Shown here: in pieces, positions 31,704 to 41,349 of the stretch
How positions within the stretch are numbered: position 1 is the stretch's first letter
Layout: each line of letters begins with the position of its first letter
Origin: Nitrospirota bacterium
Lineage (GTDB): Bacteria; Nitrospirota; 9FT-COMBO-42-15; HDB-SIOI813
Length of the DNA: 64,000 bases
Assembly: GCA_020851375.1 (NCBI GenBank)
Contig: JADZCV010000010.1
Span: 1 to 64,000 of the forward strand
Direction: 5' to 3'
Translations under genes and position numbers: made by a program
The notes under the pieces: generated by a model
Seen by the model: the letters and a program-made list of their open reading frames with translations, nothing else
What the model was told of the DNA's origin: nothing
Databases searched by the model: none

Positions 31704-32081
31704 AAACAAAACTCAACATTAGAAAATAATGGCTTCACTTTGCTTGAGGTCATGGTTGCATTGCTAATCATCGCAACCTCTTTTGTAGTCCTCCTGCACT
31801 CAAGGAATCAGAGCGTTCTTAGCGCTGATTATGCAAAACAGGCAACGATAGCCACTTTGCTGGCGTCTGAAAAGATCAGCGAGGCCGGACAGGAAGTTTT
31901 TCCAGACACAGGCGAAGAGACCGGTGATTTCGGGGATAATTATTCTCAATACAGATGGAGGACGTCTGTTTCAGAAACTCCATATGAAAATATCAGAGAG
32001 GTTAAAGTTGAAGTCCTTTGGGGAGAAGGGGGCTCAGAGAGGAGCATCGGATTAGTCAATTATGTCAGGGAAAAGAAGTAA
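31701..32081 (+). CDS. gspI: Minor pseudopilin GspI
   Basis: 126 residues starting at the GTG of the repeat cassette (AGGAG 9 bases upstream). Cleavage NNG|FTLLEVMVALLIIATSFVVL with Glu at +5; then the GspI body (LLASEKISEAGQ, YRWRTSVSETPYENIREVKV, VEVLWGEGGSERSI). Normal family length of about 120 residues. Confidence 0.88.
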   Translation: MKQNSTLENNGFTLLEVMVALLIIATSFVVLLHSRNQSVLSADYAKQATIATLLASEKISEAGQEVFPDTGEETGDFGDNYSQYRWRTSVSETPYENIREVKVEVLWGEGGSERSIGLVNYVREKK

Positions 32082-32706
32082 CAGCGGTTTTACATTGATG
32101 GAAGTGCTGATAGCCACCGCTATTCTTGGCATCATCATGGTTACTATATATGGAAGTTTTGTGCAGACCCGGCGTGTCATAGGACGAACTGAATCTGCTG
32201 TTGAAGGACTTCGGGGCGTACGTGCGGCATTCAGCAGGATAACCAGTGACATTGGCATGGCATTCCTGTCAGCCGCAAATGACAACACATTTTTTGTGGG
32301 GACAGATGATTATGAGGCCAGCTATCCGAGCGACCAGATTGAATTCACATCTTTTTCACACATACGGCGCAGCAGTGATGCAAGGGAATCTGATCAGATG
32401 GAGGTGGGATATTTTCTGAGAAAGGACTATGAGGGCGCCTCTGTCCTGATGAAAAGGGAGAAGAACCGCATAGATCCCAACCCCACTTTCGGGGGAAGGA
32501 CATATGAGTTGTGCGAAGAGATTGCCGGGCTTGATTTCAGGTATCTCGATGAAGGGGTATGGTTTGAGAGCTGGGACTCAAGAGTCACAAAGAAATTGCC
32601 GGAGGCTGTAGAGATCACACTGATCACCAAAGACGGAAATGGCATCGAGAAGTCATTCAGAACCATCATGGAGATACCGCTGAGTGGAATATCAGCTCAG
32701 AAATAA
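32062..32706 (+). CDS. gspJ: Minor pseudopilin GspJ
   Basis: 214 residues; ATG overlaps gspI by 20 bases, so translation is coupled. Cleavage NSG|FTLMEVLIATAILGIIMVTI. The body has FSRITSDIGMAFL and EEIAGLDFRYLDEGVWFESW, typical GspJ. It forms the pseudopilus tip with GspI and GspK. Confidence 0.9.
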   Translation: MSGKRSNSGFTLMEVLIATAILGIIMVTIYGSFVQTRRVIGRTESAVEGLRGVRAAFSRITSDIGMAFLSAANDNTFFVGTDDYEASYPSDQIEFTSFSHIRRSSDARESDQMEVGYFLRKDYEGASVLMKREKNRIDPNPTFGGRTYELCEEIAGLDFRYLDEGVWFESWDSRVTKKLPEAVEITLITKDGNGIEKSFRTIMEIPLSGISAQK

Positions 32707-33631
32707 CAAGGGCATTGCCCTCGTCATAACGCTCCTTGTACTGACACTCCTTATAGTGCTGATCCTGGAGTTTAGTTCAGGCATGCGTATTGAAGCGCGT
32801 GCAGCCGCAAACTTCAGAGATGATATTAAGGCATATTATCTGGCGAAGTCAGGTGTAACTTTTGCAATTGCGGTGCTTGAGGAGGATCTGAAGGAAAATC
32901 CAAACGTTGATAACCTCAATGAAACATGGGCACAGAAGCTGCCGCCCATCCCGCTTGGGGATGGTTTTGTTTCGGTTGAAATTGAAGATGAAAGCAGTAA
33001 GATCAACGTAAATAAATTAGCCGGTGATTCGGGTGATAAATGGCACGAATTGATGAATAATTTTCTTGATCGCCTCGAATTAAAAGAGGATATAACTGAA
33101 GCCATATCCGACTGGATTGATGCAAATAATAATGACCGGCCTGGCGGAGGCGCAGAAAGCAGTTATTATGAAAGCCTCGAAGACCCTTACGAGGCAAAAA
33201 ACAACCTGCCTGACTCATTGCAGGAATTAAGATTGATAAAGGATGCAGATAATGAGGCATTCGATAAAATGAAAAACTTCGTAACAGTCGTACCATCTGA
33301 CGGAAAGATAAATGTCAATACTGCGAAGAAAGAGGTGCTGAGGTCAGTGTTTGCACTGTCTCACCTGCTTTCAGACAGCACAGTTGATGATGTAATAAAT
33401 TCAAGGATGGAAAATCCCTTTGAGGACGTAAATGATCTGGGCTTCGGGACAAACGGGAGAGGTCTGATGAGCGATGAGGCGCTTGGCCACATAAGACAAT
33501 TCATAACATTAAAGAGCAGCTTTTTTTCCATTACATCAACCGGAGAGGTCAACAATATCAGAAAAAAGATAAATGCCATAGTAAAAAGGGATAATAAAAA
33601 AACTGATATTATCTACTGGAGGGTTGAATGA
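32684..33631 (+). CDS. gspK: Minor pseudopilin GspK
   Basis: 315 residues, starts at GTG overlapping gspJ by 23 bases. N-terminal NNKG|IALVITLLVLTLLIVL: there is no Glu at +5, as is characteristic of GspK. Later conserved parts: RDDIKAYYLAKSGVTFAIAVL, DESSKINVNKLAG, DITEAISDWIDANNNDRPGG and the SAM-like fold GKINVNTAKKEVLRS. The large GspK caps the pseudopilus and contacts substrate. Confidence 0.93.
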   Translation: MEYQLRNNKGIALVITLLVLTLLIVLILEFSSGMRIEARAAANFRDDIKAYYLAKSGVTFAIAVLEEDLKENPNVDNLNETWAQKLPPIPLGDGFVSVEIEDESSKINVNKLAGDSGDKWHELMNNFLDRLELKEDITEAISDWIDANNNDRPGGGAESSYYESLEDPYEAKNNLPDSLQELRLIKDADNEAFDKMKNFVTVVPSDGKINVNTAKKEVLRSVFALSHLLSDSTVDDVINSRMENPFEDVNDLGFGTNGRGLMSDEALGHIRQFITLKSSFFSITSTGEVNNIRKKINAIVKRDNKKTDIIYWRVE

Positions 33632-34254
33632 TTAAACTGCGATGGAGTCTGACAGCGCTGCTGAGCCTGCTGTTATTTGCAGGATTCGCGGCGCCCGTAG
33701 CACCGTATACTATTTCAGGGGTAATTAAAGATACACATGATATGCCGGTCAGCGATGCAGAAATCGGCATATTTGACGGCTTTACCATCCAGCGGATCAG
33801 GAGTGACGATAAAGGGGCGTATAGTATATCACGATTGCCGGTCTCTGACGGACTCTATGCAGTACTCTTCTTCACCAGGGACGGTTTTGTACCGTCAATT
33901 ATTAATGTCAAAAAGAACAGGCTTGATAGCAGGGAGTATCCGGTCACTATGAAAAGGGCTGAGTCAGAGAAGAGTGGCTATATCGCAGGTGTCGTATATC
34001 AACCTGTAAAGGGAGGCAAGATAAGATATCAAAGCGGGATTAACCGCTTCGGCCAGGAAAGAAGCATTTGGCTGGAAGGAGACGGGATAGCGGCAGAATC
34101 AAGGACTAATAAGGACGGTCAATTTATCCTTGAGGTCCCTGCAGGAAGATATGTGCTTCGTGCAGAAGGCGCGGGGGAGAAACAGGTTGTTGAGGCTGTA
34201 GCTGGAAAGACAGTCATAAGGAACATAAGGTCAGGGATCGTCCTGATTGATTGA
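33628..34254 (+). CDS. Exported protein with carboxypeptidase-regulatory-like (CRD) domains
   Basis: 208 residues; ATG overlaps the gspK stop (GAATGATTAA), so it is translationally coupled. Signal peptide ALLSLLLFAGFAAPVAP. A first beta-sandwich (TISGVIKDTHDMPVSDAEI, VSDGLYAVLFFTRDGFVPS) and a second, IAGVVYQPVKGGKIRYQSGI to AGRYVLRAEGAGEKQV. This is the CarboxypepD_reg/Cna-B-type fold, common in extracellular binding. Within the gsp operon between gspK and the metalloprotease, so a role linked to secretion or to a secreted enzyme is likely. It is not a standard Gsp component. Confidence 0.8.
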   Translation: MIKLRWSLTALLSLLLFAGFAAPVAPYTISGVIKDTHDMPVSDAEIGIFDGFTIQRIRSDDKGAYSISRLPVSDGLYAVLFFTRDGFVPSIINVKKNRLDSREYPVTMKRAESEKSGYIAGVVYQPVKGGKIRYQSGINRFGQERSIWLEGDGIAAESRTNKDGQFILEVPAGRYVLRAEGAGEKQVVEAVAGKTVIRNIRSGIVLID

Positions 34255-34261
34255 GCAGGAT

Positions 34262-34432
34262 CATTTTCGGGTGGGCCGCAATGAGCCTCAGGCTCACAAA
34301 GGTTTAAGTACCCGTCATTCCCGCGTAAGCGGAAGTCCAGACACCGGCCTGATTCTGGATTCCCACTCCCCGCTTAAATCCTGCGGGGACAGGTTCCGCG
34401 GGAATGACGGGTACACAGGAGTATGTTTGGAT
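34262..34432. repeat. Family A dispersed repeat between the CRD gene and the metalloprotease gene
   Basis: CATTTTCGGGTGGGCC start, CGTCATTCCCGCGTAAGCGG, GATTCTGGATTCCCACTCCC and TTCCGCGGGAATGACGGGTA, ending in CACAGGAGTATGTTTGGATG. Less conserved than the other copies. Confidence 0.85.
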
Positions 34433-34451
34433 GACGTGTCTAACATATAAA

Positions 34452-34500
34452 TCTTTGTGTCCTTTGTGTCTTTGTGGTAAATAACGGAGATTTTCGGGTG
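34452..34500 (+). repeat. CTTTGTGTCCTTTGTG repeat ending in a GTG start cassette
   Basis: TCTTTGTGTCCTTTGTGTCT then TTGTGGTAA, followed by AACGGAGATTTTCGGGTGAA. The same 29-base sequence, inverted, is at 60623-60651 next to the ispG start. Confidence 0.8.
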
Positions 34501-36756
34501 AAATGTAGCATTAGGAAATCGCGAAACAGGTCCCGGATAATACAGGGGTTGACCCTGGTGCCTGCAATTATGCTGCTGCTCGTCTTCTCCCCGGCTTATG
34601 GCTCAGCAAGGGATTTAAACAGCATTGACCTTATTAACAGGGCATACAAGACCGGGCAGATAAATCAACAGGAGGCCCTGAATTACAAGATTGATGCTAT
34701 TCTGCGGCCTGAATCACTCCCTTCAATTTACAGGTCAAGGGGAATAATCAAGTCTGCGACCACTATCCTGATGGAGGCCAGGCAGAACAGGCACCTCCTG
34801 TCCAGTGAAAACAGCAGGATTCTGGCAAAGGGAAGAAGTGCTACTCTGACAGACTTGTACGGAACCGGCATAACACTTCAGAGTTATGCAAGCCCTCAGG
34901 GACGTTTCAGGATCCACTATACAACGGATAATTCGGGCGGGGACGCTGTCCCTGCAAACGACACAGATGCAGACGGGGTACCGGATTATGTGGAGAGGTT
35001 TGCAGACATACTTGACCATGTGTGGACAACTGAAATAGAAGTCATGGGTTATGACGCCCCCCCGTCAGACGGGACAGAAGGGGGTGACTGCCTGCTTGAC
35101 GTATATCTGGCGGATATAGATGCATATGGATACACACAGATTGACGAAGGCGACACCGCAGCCAGGGTCTATATGATCTTTGAGAATGATTTCGCCCTGT
35201 ATTTCCCTCCTAACACTGACCCTGATGGTGATATCCCGGGTGACATGAAGGCTGTTGCAGCACATGAATTCTTCCACACTGTCCAGTTCCAGATAAGCGA
35301 TGACATATGCACCAATGGCTGGTGGATGGAGGCATCTGCCACCTGGATGGAAGACCATGTATACCCGGATGTCAATGACTATATCAATTATATATACTAC
35401 TGGTTTCAGCACCCGTATCTGCCGCTTGATACCTACTCAGGATCAGGATGCGCGGGTGATCCCTCACAGTCCTTATATGCTTACGGCACAGCCATCTGGA
35501 TAAAACACCTGACAGAGAAATATGGTTCTGAGTTTGTATATGATGTCTGGAACAGGATGAAGAACAGTGGTCCGGCTGTCAATGCCCTCTCAGCTGTTAT
35601 CAGTGCACTGAATGACAGGGGTGTGACGCTTGAGGAGGAACTGGGGGAGCTAAGGGTTGCCAATGCCACTATGACTTATGAAGATGCCCTGTGGTATAAG
35701 TCATGGCAAACAGTAAATCCCGACCCAAATCTCGGGAAGATTGAAGTTTATTACGAAGATGATATCCCCGGCTTTTCTGCTTCCAAAGCCTATACAGGTG
35801 TCTCATTACCAAAGCTTGCCTCGAAATATTATTCCTTTTCTGCGCCACATGGCAGCGGGAATCTGTCAATAGATTTTAATGGAGGCAGTGATGTTGGCGT
35901 CATGGTTACGGGCTTTAATGCAGATAAAACTGCATATGATATAACTGAAATAGTGACGGATACAAATAACGCCGGTTCTGTAACAGTCAACGGATTTGGT
36001 GCAGGAGGTCCATACGAAAACGTCGTTGTCATCCCCATTAACCACTCATTTACGACTCAGGAGGACTTTAACCTCACGGTATCCTATACGGCGGCTTACA
36101 ATGGAGATATTATTTCAATTGATATAAAGCCCAGCACATCAACTGTAGTAACAGGAGATAATGGCATCAACGGCAAACAGCAGTATCGTCTCATTATGAA
36201 GGATGACAATGGCAAATATGTTCTAAAGTCAGGAACTGCATGGGGCAGTGATCCTCCGGACATAATAATCAACGCAAGCGGTCTTGCTGTATTGACCAAT
36301 ACCGTGACCGGTGGAACAATTTCTGCTTCACTCCCAGCCCTGACACCGCCAGGTTATGCCACCCTGTCTGCTGTAAGTCCGGCGATTGCAGCTGCCGGAA
36401 AACCAAGAGGATGCAGAGTATCAGGCGATTCAAGGTGTTTCATTGCAACGGCTGCATTCGGCACATCTATCCATCCATATGTGGGCATTCTGAGAGATTT
36501 CAGGGATGCGTACCTGCTTACAAATAAACCAGGCAGATGGTTTGTATCTTCATATTATCAGATCAGTCCGCCGATAGCAGAGATAATATCCGGAAACCCT
36601 GCATTAAAAGTGATAGTGAAGATATTATTAATTCCTGCTATAATAATTAGTTGGGTTATGCTTAAGCTTTCGTCAGGCGAAATGATCATCATTGCATTTT
36701 TAATGATCATATCAGGACTTAAGGCCGGAACCCTGTTAAAAAATTATGTCCCGTAA
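34498..36756 (+). CDS. Secreted zinc metalloprotease of the MXAN_6640 type with a CFI-box-like C-terminus
   Basis: 752 residues from GTG at 34498, with ACGGAG 8 bases upstream. Signal/anchor about residues 20-38 (LTLVPAIMLLLVFSPAYG). Catalytic HEFFHTVQ (256-260 HExxH) then WWMEASATWMEDHVYP, as in the MXAN_6640-type putative metalloproteases. Then a mostly beta region. C-terminal CFIATAAFGTSIHPYV, ILRDFRDAYLL, GRWFVSSYYQISPP and a strongly hydrophobic tail: this is the pattern of the CFI-box-CTERM domain, a sorting-like domain of exported proteins. The gene is in the gsp operon just before gspL. The overlap with gspL (11 bases) marks co-expression, so it is a strong candidate T2SS substrate. 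Confidence 0.85.
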   Translation: MKCSIRKSRNRSRIIQGLTLVPAIMLLLVFSPAYGSARDLNSIDLINRAYKTGQINQQEALNYKIDAILRPESLPSIYRSRGIIKSATTILMEARQNRHLLSSENSRILAKGRSATLTDLYGTGITLQSYASPQGRFRIHYTTDNSGGDAVPANDTDADGVPDYVERFADILDHVWTTEIEVMGYDAPPSDGTEGGDCLLDVYLADIDAYGYTQIDEGDTAARVYMIFENDFALYFPPNTDPDGDIPGDMKAVAAHEFFHTVQFQISDDICTNGWWMEASATWMEDHVYPDVNDYINYIYYWFQHPYLPLDTYSGSGCAGDPSQSLYAYGTAIWIKHLTEKYGSEFVYDVWNRMKNSGPAVNALSAVISALNDRGVTLEEELGELRVANATMTYEDALWYKSWQTVNPDPNLGKIEVYYEDDIPGFSASKAYTGVSLPKLASKYYSFSAPHGSGNLSIDFNGGSDVGVMVTGFNADKTAYDITEIVTDTNNAGSVTVNGFGAGGPYENVVVIPINHSFTTQEDFNLTVSYTAAYNGDIISIDIKPSTSTVVTGDNGINGKQQYRLIMKDDNGKYVLKSGTAWGSDPPDIIINASGLAVLTNTVTGGTISASLPALTPPGYATLSAVSPAIAAAGKPRGCRVSGDSRCFIATAAFGTSIHPYVGILRDFRDAYLLTNKPGRWFVSSYYQISPPIAEIISGNPALKVIVKILLIPAIIISWVMLKLSSGEMIIIAFLMIISGLKAGTLLKNYVP

Positions 36757-38362
36757 AATCTTAGGGTTAGACATAGGCAGTCACTCAATAAAGGCCGTGC
36801 TTCTCAGGGAAGGATTCGGCAGGATTGAGCCTGTCACGTATATTGATAAAAACCTCGCTAACGGAGATGTCCGCGGTCTTATCCGGTCAATCTTTCAGGA
36901 AGGCAACCTCAATCCTGACATGGTTGTAAGCTCTGTGCCGGGCAATACCGTCTCTGTACACTATCTTCAGCTCCCGTTCTCTGATGAATCAAAAATCAGC
37001 AGGGTCATACCAAACGAAATTGAAAATCTGACCCCCTTCCACCTTGATGAAATGGTCATAGACCAGATAATCCTGTCAAAAGGGAATGGCGCCAGTCCCG
37101 GCAACGGGACATCTGTATGCGTAGCGCTTATGAAGAAGCAAACCCTGCAGGACCATATTGATACATTGAAAGATGCATCTGTTGATGCAAAGATAATAGA
37201 GCTGGAATCTCTTGCCCTGTATCACGCATTCATGCAGTGGTACAGGACGGAAGATACCGTGGCACTGCTTGATATAGGCGCTGAACGAAGCAATCTGTGC
37301 ATAGTTTCTAAAGGCAAGCCCGCGCTTGTAAGGACATTCCTGAGGGGCGGAAATAATGTCACTGCAGCGATAAAGGATGCGTGCGGAGGCAGTACTGAGG
37401 AGGCTGAGGGCAGGAAGCTTGGTTCAGAAGTATCACTGTCGAGGGTCGTTTCAGGGGAAGATTCCGGAAATAATGGTTCGCAGTCATCTGTGGGAACAGG
37501 GACTAATTCTGTCCCTGACCTCTCTTCAGCCATCATGGGCGGGCTGGCGCCGCTTGTCACTGAACTGATACAGAGTCTTCATGCCTATGAAATCAATAGC
37601 GATGAGACGGTATCAAAACTTTATATATCAGGCGGAGGGGCGCGGCTTCGCAATCTGGACAAGTTCCTTTCTCTGGAACTCCACATGGATGTGGAAAGAT
37701 TCAGCATACCAGGAGATTTTATTCAGAGGCTTCAGGCAGATGAGGACGCTGGTTTGTCCCTGTCCACAGGCATTGGGCTGGCCCTGTGCGGCACCCGCAG
37801 GAAGCACACTTCCGGCATCAATTTCAAAAAGGGTGAACATGTCAGTAGAAAAGAGTCCGCCGTAAATACAGGACGCATCATCTACATTATAGCTGCAGTT
37901 ATAGCAGTAACAATCCTCGGCCTTGCCGATTTCTACTTAAACTTCCGTTACAGGGAGGCAAGATATAACGAAATTCGCGCTGAGATGCGAAGGGTGTTCA
38001 CAGAGACATTCCCGGAAGCGAGGAACATAGTGGATGAGAACCAGCAATTCAGAAGTTCTGTTGATGAATTGAGAAAGAAGGTTGAAGCCCTTGGGGGCGG
38101 CACAAAAGGCGTAATTACCTCCCTTGACATCCTCAATACATTATCTGAGAAGGTGCCCAAAGATCTGCAGGTCAATGTTGACGATATTATGATTGACAAG
38201 AGCAAGGTCAGGATCCAGGGTGAGACGGACAGTTTTGAATCAGTCGAGAAGATAAAAAAAGAGTTTGAATCAGTGAGTTTCTTTAAAAAGGTGGATGTCT
38301 CAGACGCAAAATTATCAGCTGATCAACAGAAGGTAAAGTTCAGGATAATTGCAGATATGTAA
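36746..38362 (+). CDS. gspL: GspL with PilM-like cytoplasmic domain and PilN-like periplasmic part
   Basis: 538 residues. Starts RKILGLDIGSHSIKAVLLRE, the actin-like PilM/GspL fold, with VALLDIGAERSNLCIVSKGK and LYISGGGARLRNLDKFL. An S/G/N linker (SGEDSGNNGSQSSVGTGTNS) interrupts it at about residue 233-255. A membrane helix (IIYIIAAVIAVTILGLADFY) at about 375-395 and a ferredoxin-like periplasmic domain resembling PilN follow. In the T2SS GspL holds the ATPase GspE at the membrane. One protein here joins what type IV pili split into PilM and PilN. Confidence 0.88.
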   Translation: MSRKILGLDIGSHSIKAVLLREGFGRIEPVTYIDKNLANGDVRGLIRSIFQEGNLNPDMVVSSVPGNTVSVHYLQLPFSDESKISRVIPNEIENLTPFHLDEMVIDQIILSKGNGASPGNGTSVCVALMKKQTLQDHIDTLKDASVDAKIIELESLALYHAFMQWYRTEDTVALLDIGAERSNLCIVSKGKPALVRTFLRGGNNVTAAIKDACGGSTEEAEGRKLGSEVSLSRVVSGEDSGNNGSQSSVGTGTNSVPDLSSAIMGGLAPLVTELIQSLHAYEINSDETVSKLYISGGGARLRNLDKFLSLELHMDVERFSIPGDFIQRLQADEDAGLSLSTGIGLALCGTRRKHTSGINFKKGEHVSRKESAVNTGRIIYIIAAVIAVTILGLADFYLNFRYREARYNEIRAEMRRVFTETFPEARNIVDENQQFRSSVDELRKKVEALGGGTKGVITSLDILNTLSEKVPKDLQVNVDDIMIDKSKVRIQGETDSFESVEKIKKEFESVSFFKKVDVSDAKLSADQQKVKFRIIADM

Positions 38363-38364
38363 TT

Positions 38365-38925
38365 ATGAAAAATTCAATCCAGTATCTGACAAAACTTAAT
38401 TCAAGATTAAACCACCGGGAAAGGGCTATCCTGTTTTTCGGTACTATCGGGGCAATAGCCATAATCATTTACGGGGCTGTTGTAGGACCTTTGTCGGACA
38501 GGTATTCAACATTGCTCAGAATGACAAAGCAGAAGGAAGAGCAATATAAGAATATGCTTCAATTGAAGGAAGAATATACTGTACTTAAAAAGGAATATAC
38601 GGACCTGGAAAAGGGGGCGTCACGGACAAAAGAGGGGTTCTCACCTCTTACCTTTATGGAAAATGTGTCCACGCAGGCAAAGATTCGGGACAGGGTGGTG
38701 TCCATGAAACCGCGCGTCATTCCTATCGGAGAGAATTTCCGGGAGTCATCTATTGAGGTAAAGATAGAGCGCGTTGTGCTGGAACAGATGACTGCATATC
38801 TTTATCTCATTGAGGGCTCTGCCTATCCTCTGAAGGTAAGGACTATGCATTTGAAAAGCAGGTTTGATGATCCTGGGCTGATGGATGCATCAGTTGTAGT
38901 TTCATTCTACGAAAAGGTTAAGTAG
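38365..38925 (+). CDS. gspM: GspM-like inner-membrane protein
   Basis: 186 residues. Cytoplasmic N-terminus with LNSRLNHRERAILFFGTIG, a membrane helix (AIAIIIYGAVVGPL), a coiled-coil (KQKEEQYKNMLQLKEEYTVL) and a ferredoxin-like domain. The size and order fit GspM/PilO. It partners GspL. Three bases after gspL. Confidence 0.82.
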   Translation: MKNSIQYLTKLNSRLNHRERAILFFGTIGAIAIIIYGAVVGPLSDRYSTLLRMTKQKEEQYKNMLQLKEEYTVLKKEYTDLEKGASRTKEGFSPLTFMENVSTQAKIRDRVVSMKPRVIPIGENFRESSIEVKIERVVLEQMTAYLYLIEGSAYPLKVRTMHLKSRFDDPGLMDASVVVSFYEKVK

Positions 38926-38937
38926 CAGGGGACAAGC

Positions 38938-39825
38938 TTGAAAATATTAAATAATACCGGACTGTTTATAAAAAGGAATATCAGGGGCATTGTCCTTTAC
39001 ACCCTCTTTTGTCTTGCTTCATTCCTACTCTTTTTTATAATCCTGTTTCCGAGGGACACGATAAGGAAACGCATTATCTATGAGATTGAAAAGGCCACGG
39101 CAACGGATATCAGGTCTTCAGGCTATAACTGGCGGTTTCCGGCCGGCCTCAGGTTCACGGGCATGGAACTGAGGAAGAGAGGGGCTGCGACAGCGTATCC
39201 CATCGTCCGGATTGACAACCTTGGAGTGGAAATACCTTTAGGGAGTATCGCATCTATGAGCCCGGTATCCAACGTCTCAGCTTCTCTATATGGAGGGACT
39301 GTCCGGGGAACCATAACTATGAGGAGCAGCAACAGGCTTCTTAAGGCTGACTGGTCAAACATTGATATGTCGAGGGTTGACATTCTTAAGACAGTTCCTG
39401 TGACGCTTGAAGGGAAGGCAAATGGAGACCTGGTTTTAAGGCTTGCCGGAAACAGACCAGAGGGACAGATCAGGATTTTGATAAGGGACGGCAAGTTTGG
39501 CAAACTCAGGGTCATGGGCTTTGCCATTCCGGAAATCCCACTCGATGAAATTAACGGGACTGTTAATATTAAAGAGAACACCATCTCACTTAAAGAGATA
39601 CGATTCAAGAACAGCGACATCAAAGGTTCAATAACAGGCAGCGTGAAACTTGCATCAGGAAGTGAACAGGGCAGTCTCGACCTGGCAATCAGGTTTTCAG
39701 TAGGTGAGAAGATGAAGGCTCAATATCAGGGGATACTATCCTTTATTTCATCAACAAGGGACAGGGAAGGATATTATACACTGCATATCAAGGGAGACCC
39801 TGCCAAACCAACTGTGGGGATTTGA
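38938..39825 (+). CDS. gspN: GspN-like inner-membrane protein
   Basis: 295 residues from TTG at 38938, with AGGGGACA before it. Long N-terminal helix (GIVLYTLFCLASFLLFFIIL), then FPRDTIRKRIIYEIEKATAT and a repeated beta-strand body of AsmA/GspN type (SSGYNWRFPAGLRFTGMEL, GNRPEGQIRILIRDGKFG). GspN is not required in all T2SS. Last gene of the operon, ending just within the palindrome. Confidence 0.85.
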   Translation: MKILNNTGLFIKRNIRGIVLYTLFCLASFLLFFIILFPRDTIRKRIIYEIEKATATDIRSSGYNWRFPAGLRFTGMELRKRGAATAYPIVRIDNLGVEIPLGSIASMSPVSNVSASLYGGTVRGTITMRSSNRLLKADWSNIDMSRVDILKTVPVTLEGKANGDLVLRLAGNRPEGQIRILIRDGKFGKLRVMGFAIPEIPLDEINGTVNIKENTISLKEIRFKNSDIKGSITGSVKLASGSEQGSLDLAIRFSVGEKMKAQYQGILSFISSTRDREGYYTLHIKGDPAKPTVGI

Positions 39826-39888
39826 GATAAATAGGGACAGCGACTATTTATTTGTTTCAAATAAATAGTCGCTGTCCCTATTTATCTC
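39824..39888. terminator. Family C palindrome used as a bidirectional terminator
   Basis: Arms GAGATAAATAGGGACAGCGA and beyond: 31 bases in perfect complement with a 3-base loop (39855-39857). It lies between two convergent genes, gspN ending at 39825 and rtcB ending at 39897. No classical U-run, so termination is inferred from stem length and position. The arm carries the same GGGACAG core as the palindrome at 19534. Confidence 0.75.
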
Positions 39889-39896
39889 CATTTATC

Positions 39897-41327
39897 TCAG
39901 CCTTTGATGCAGGCCATTGGTCTTACCATCGCCACTTTTCTTGCCAGACCTGCCTTGTGGGTGGCGTCAACTACGGCTGTGACGTCTTTGTAGGCGCCCG
40001 GGGCCTCTTCTGCTGCGCCTGAGTAGGAATGCACCCTTATGATGATACCCCTGCCTGCCAGGTCTCTTAGAAGTGCATCGCCCCTCCATTTCTTTTTAGC
40101 CTGCGTCCGGCTGAGCGCCCTTCCTGCACCATGACAGGCTGAACCAAAGGCCTTAGACATCCCTGCCTCTGTTCCGGCAAGGATATAAGAACATGTGCCC
40201 ATAGTGCCGCCGATCAGGACAGGCTGTCCAACTGACCTGTAATCCTCCGGGATCTCCTTCCGTCCAGGTCCGAATGCCCTCGTTGAACCCTTTCTGTGTA
40301 TATATAACCGCTTCATCTTACTGCCGACAACATGCTCTTCAACCTTGCATGTATTATGGCTCACATCGTAGAGCATGGAAATCCGAGCCCTGGGTAGAAC
40401 ATCAGAAAAGGCCTCGCGTACAAGGTGAGAGATGACCTGCCTGTTTGCAAGGGCACAGTTGATGCCTGCACATACCGCAGAAAAATACCTGCGCCCTTCA
40501 GGAGAATCAATAGGCGCGCAAACAAGCTCCCGGTCAATGATGGGTATGTTATATTTTCGTGACGCCTCTGCAAGCGTCTTCAGGTAATCTGTGCCAATCT
40601 GATGTCCAAGTGCCCGGGAACCACAATGCACTGATACAACGACGTCGTCTTTGTATAATCCAAACGCAGAGGCGATTTTCTCATCATATACCTCTGCAAC
40701 ATACTGGATCTCCAGATAGTGATTGCCTGAGCCAAGCGTCCCCACCTCCCTGAACTGTCTCTGTTTGGCAGTAGAGGAAACATGGGACGGGTCAGCCCCA
40801 TCCATTACACCCCCTTCCTCTATGTACAGAAGGTCTTCTTTACGGCCATAACCCCTGGATACTGCCCACCCTGCCCCTCCGACGAGCACTTCATCTATCT
40901 GCTGCTGGCTCAACCTGATTTTACCCTCAGAGCCGACACCGGCAGGGACTATTGCAAAGAGCCTGTCGCTTAGCTTTTCCAGATGAGGCTGAATATCCTC
41001 CCGCGTCATTCCTGTACGCATTGTCCTTACACCGCAGGAGATATCAAACCCTATGCCTCCCATTGAGATTATTCCACCCTCATTTGGGTCGAAAGCGCCG
41101 ACTCCGCCTATAGGAAACCCGTACCCCCAGTGGGCATCAGGCATTGCCAGAGAAGCCTCTTGTATTCCGGGAAGACATGCGACATTCCTGATCTGTTTCA
41201 CGACGTTGTCATCCAATTCTTCAACAAGTGTCTCGCTGGCAAAAATCCTGCCCGGGACGCGCATCGCGCCTTCGGCAGGGATCTCCCAGATAAAATCAGT
41301 AATCTTTACAAGCGATTTTATTTCCAT
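39897..41327 (-). CDS. rtcB: RNA-splicing ligase RtcB
   Basis: 476 residues. Contains MPDAHWGYGFPIGGVGAF, ISMGGIGFDISCGVRTM (catalytic Cys), TLGSGNHYLEIQYV, VHCGSRALGHQIG and YDVSHNTCKVEEH, all known RtcB metal and GMP-site segments; the C-terminus has the conserved DVTAVVDATHKAGLARKVA. RtcB joins 2',3'-cyclic phosphate and 5'-OH RNA ends, in tRNA splicing or RNA repair. It needs archease, encoded next upstream. Confidence 0.97.
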   Translation of the reverse strand: MEIKSLVKITDFIWEIPAEGAMRVPGRIFASETLVEELDDNVVKQIRNVACLPGIQEASLAMPDAHWGYGFPIGGVGAFDPNEGGIISMGGIGFDISCGVRTMRTGMTREDIQPHLEKLSDRLFAIVPAGVGSEGKIRLSQQQIDEVLVGGAGWAVSRGYGRKEDLLYIEEGGVMDGADPSHVSSTAKQRQFREVGTLGSGNHYLEIQYVAEVYDEKIASAFGLYKDDVVVSVHCGSRALGHQIGTDYLKTLAEASRKYNIPIIDRELVCAPIDSPEGRRYFSAVCAGINCALANRQVISHLVREAFSDVLPRARISMLYDVSHNTCKVEEHVVGSKMKRLYIHRKGSTRAFGPGRKEIPEDYRSVGQPVLIGGTMGTCSYILAGTEAGMSKAFGSACHGAGRALSRTQAKKKWRGDALLRDLAGRGIIIRVHSYSGAAEEAPGAYKDVTAVVDATHKAGLARKVAMVRPMACIKG

Positions 41328-41349
41328 ATCTGAACCATGAGATTAAAGT

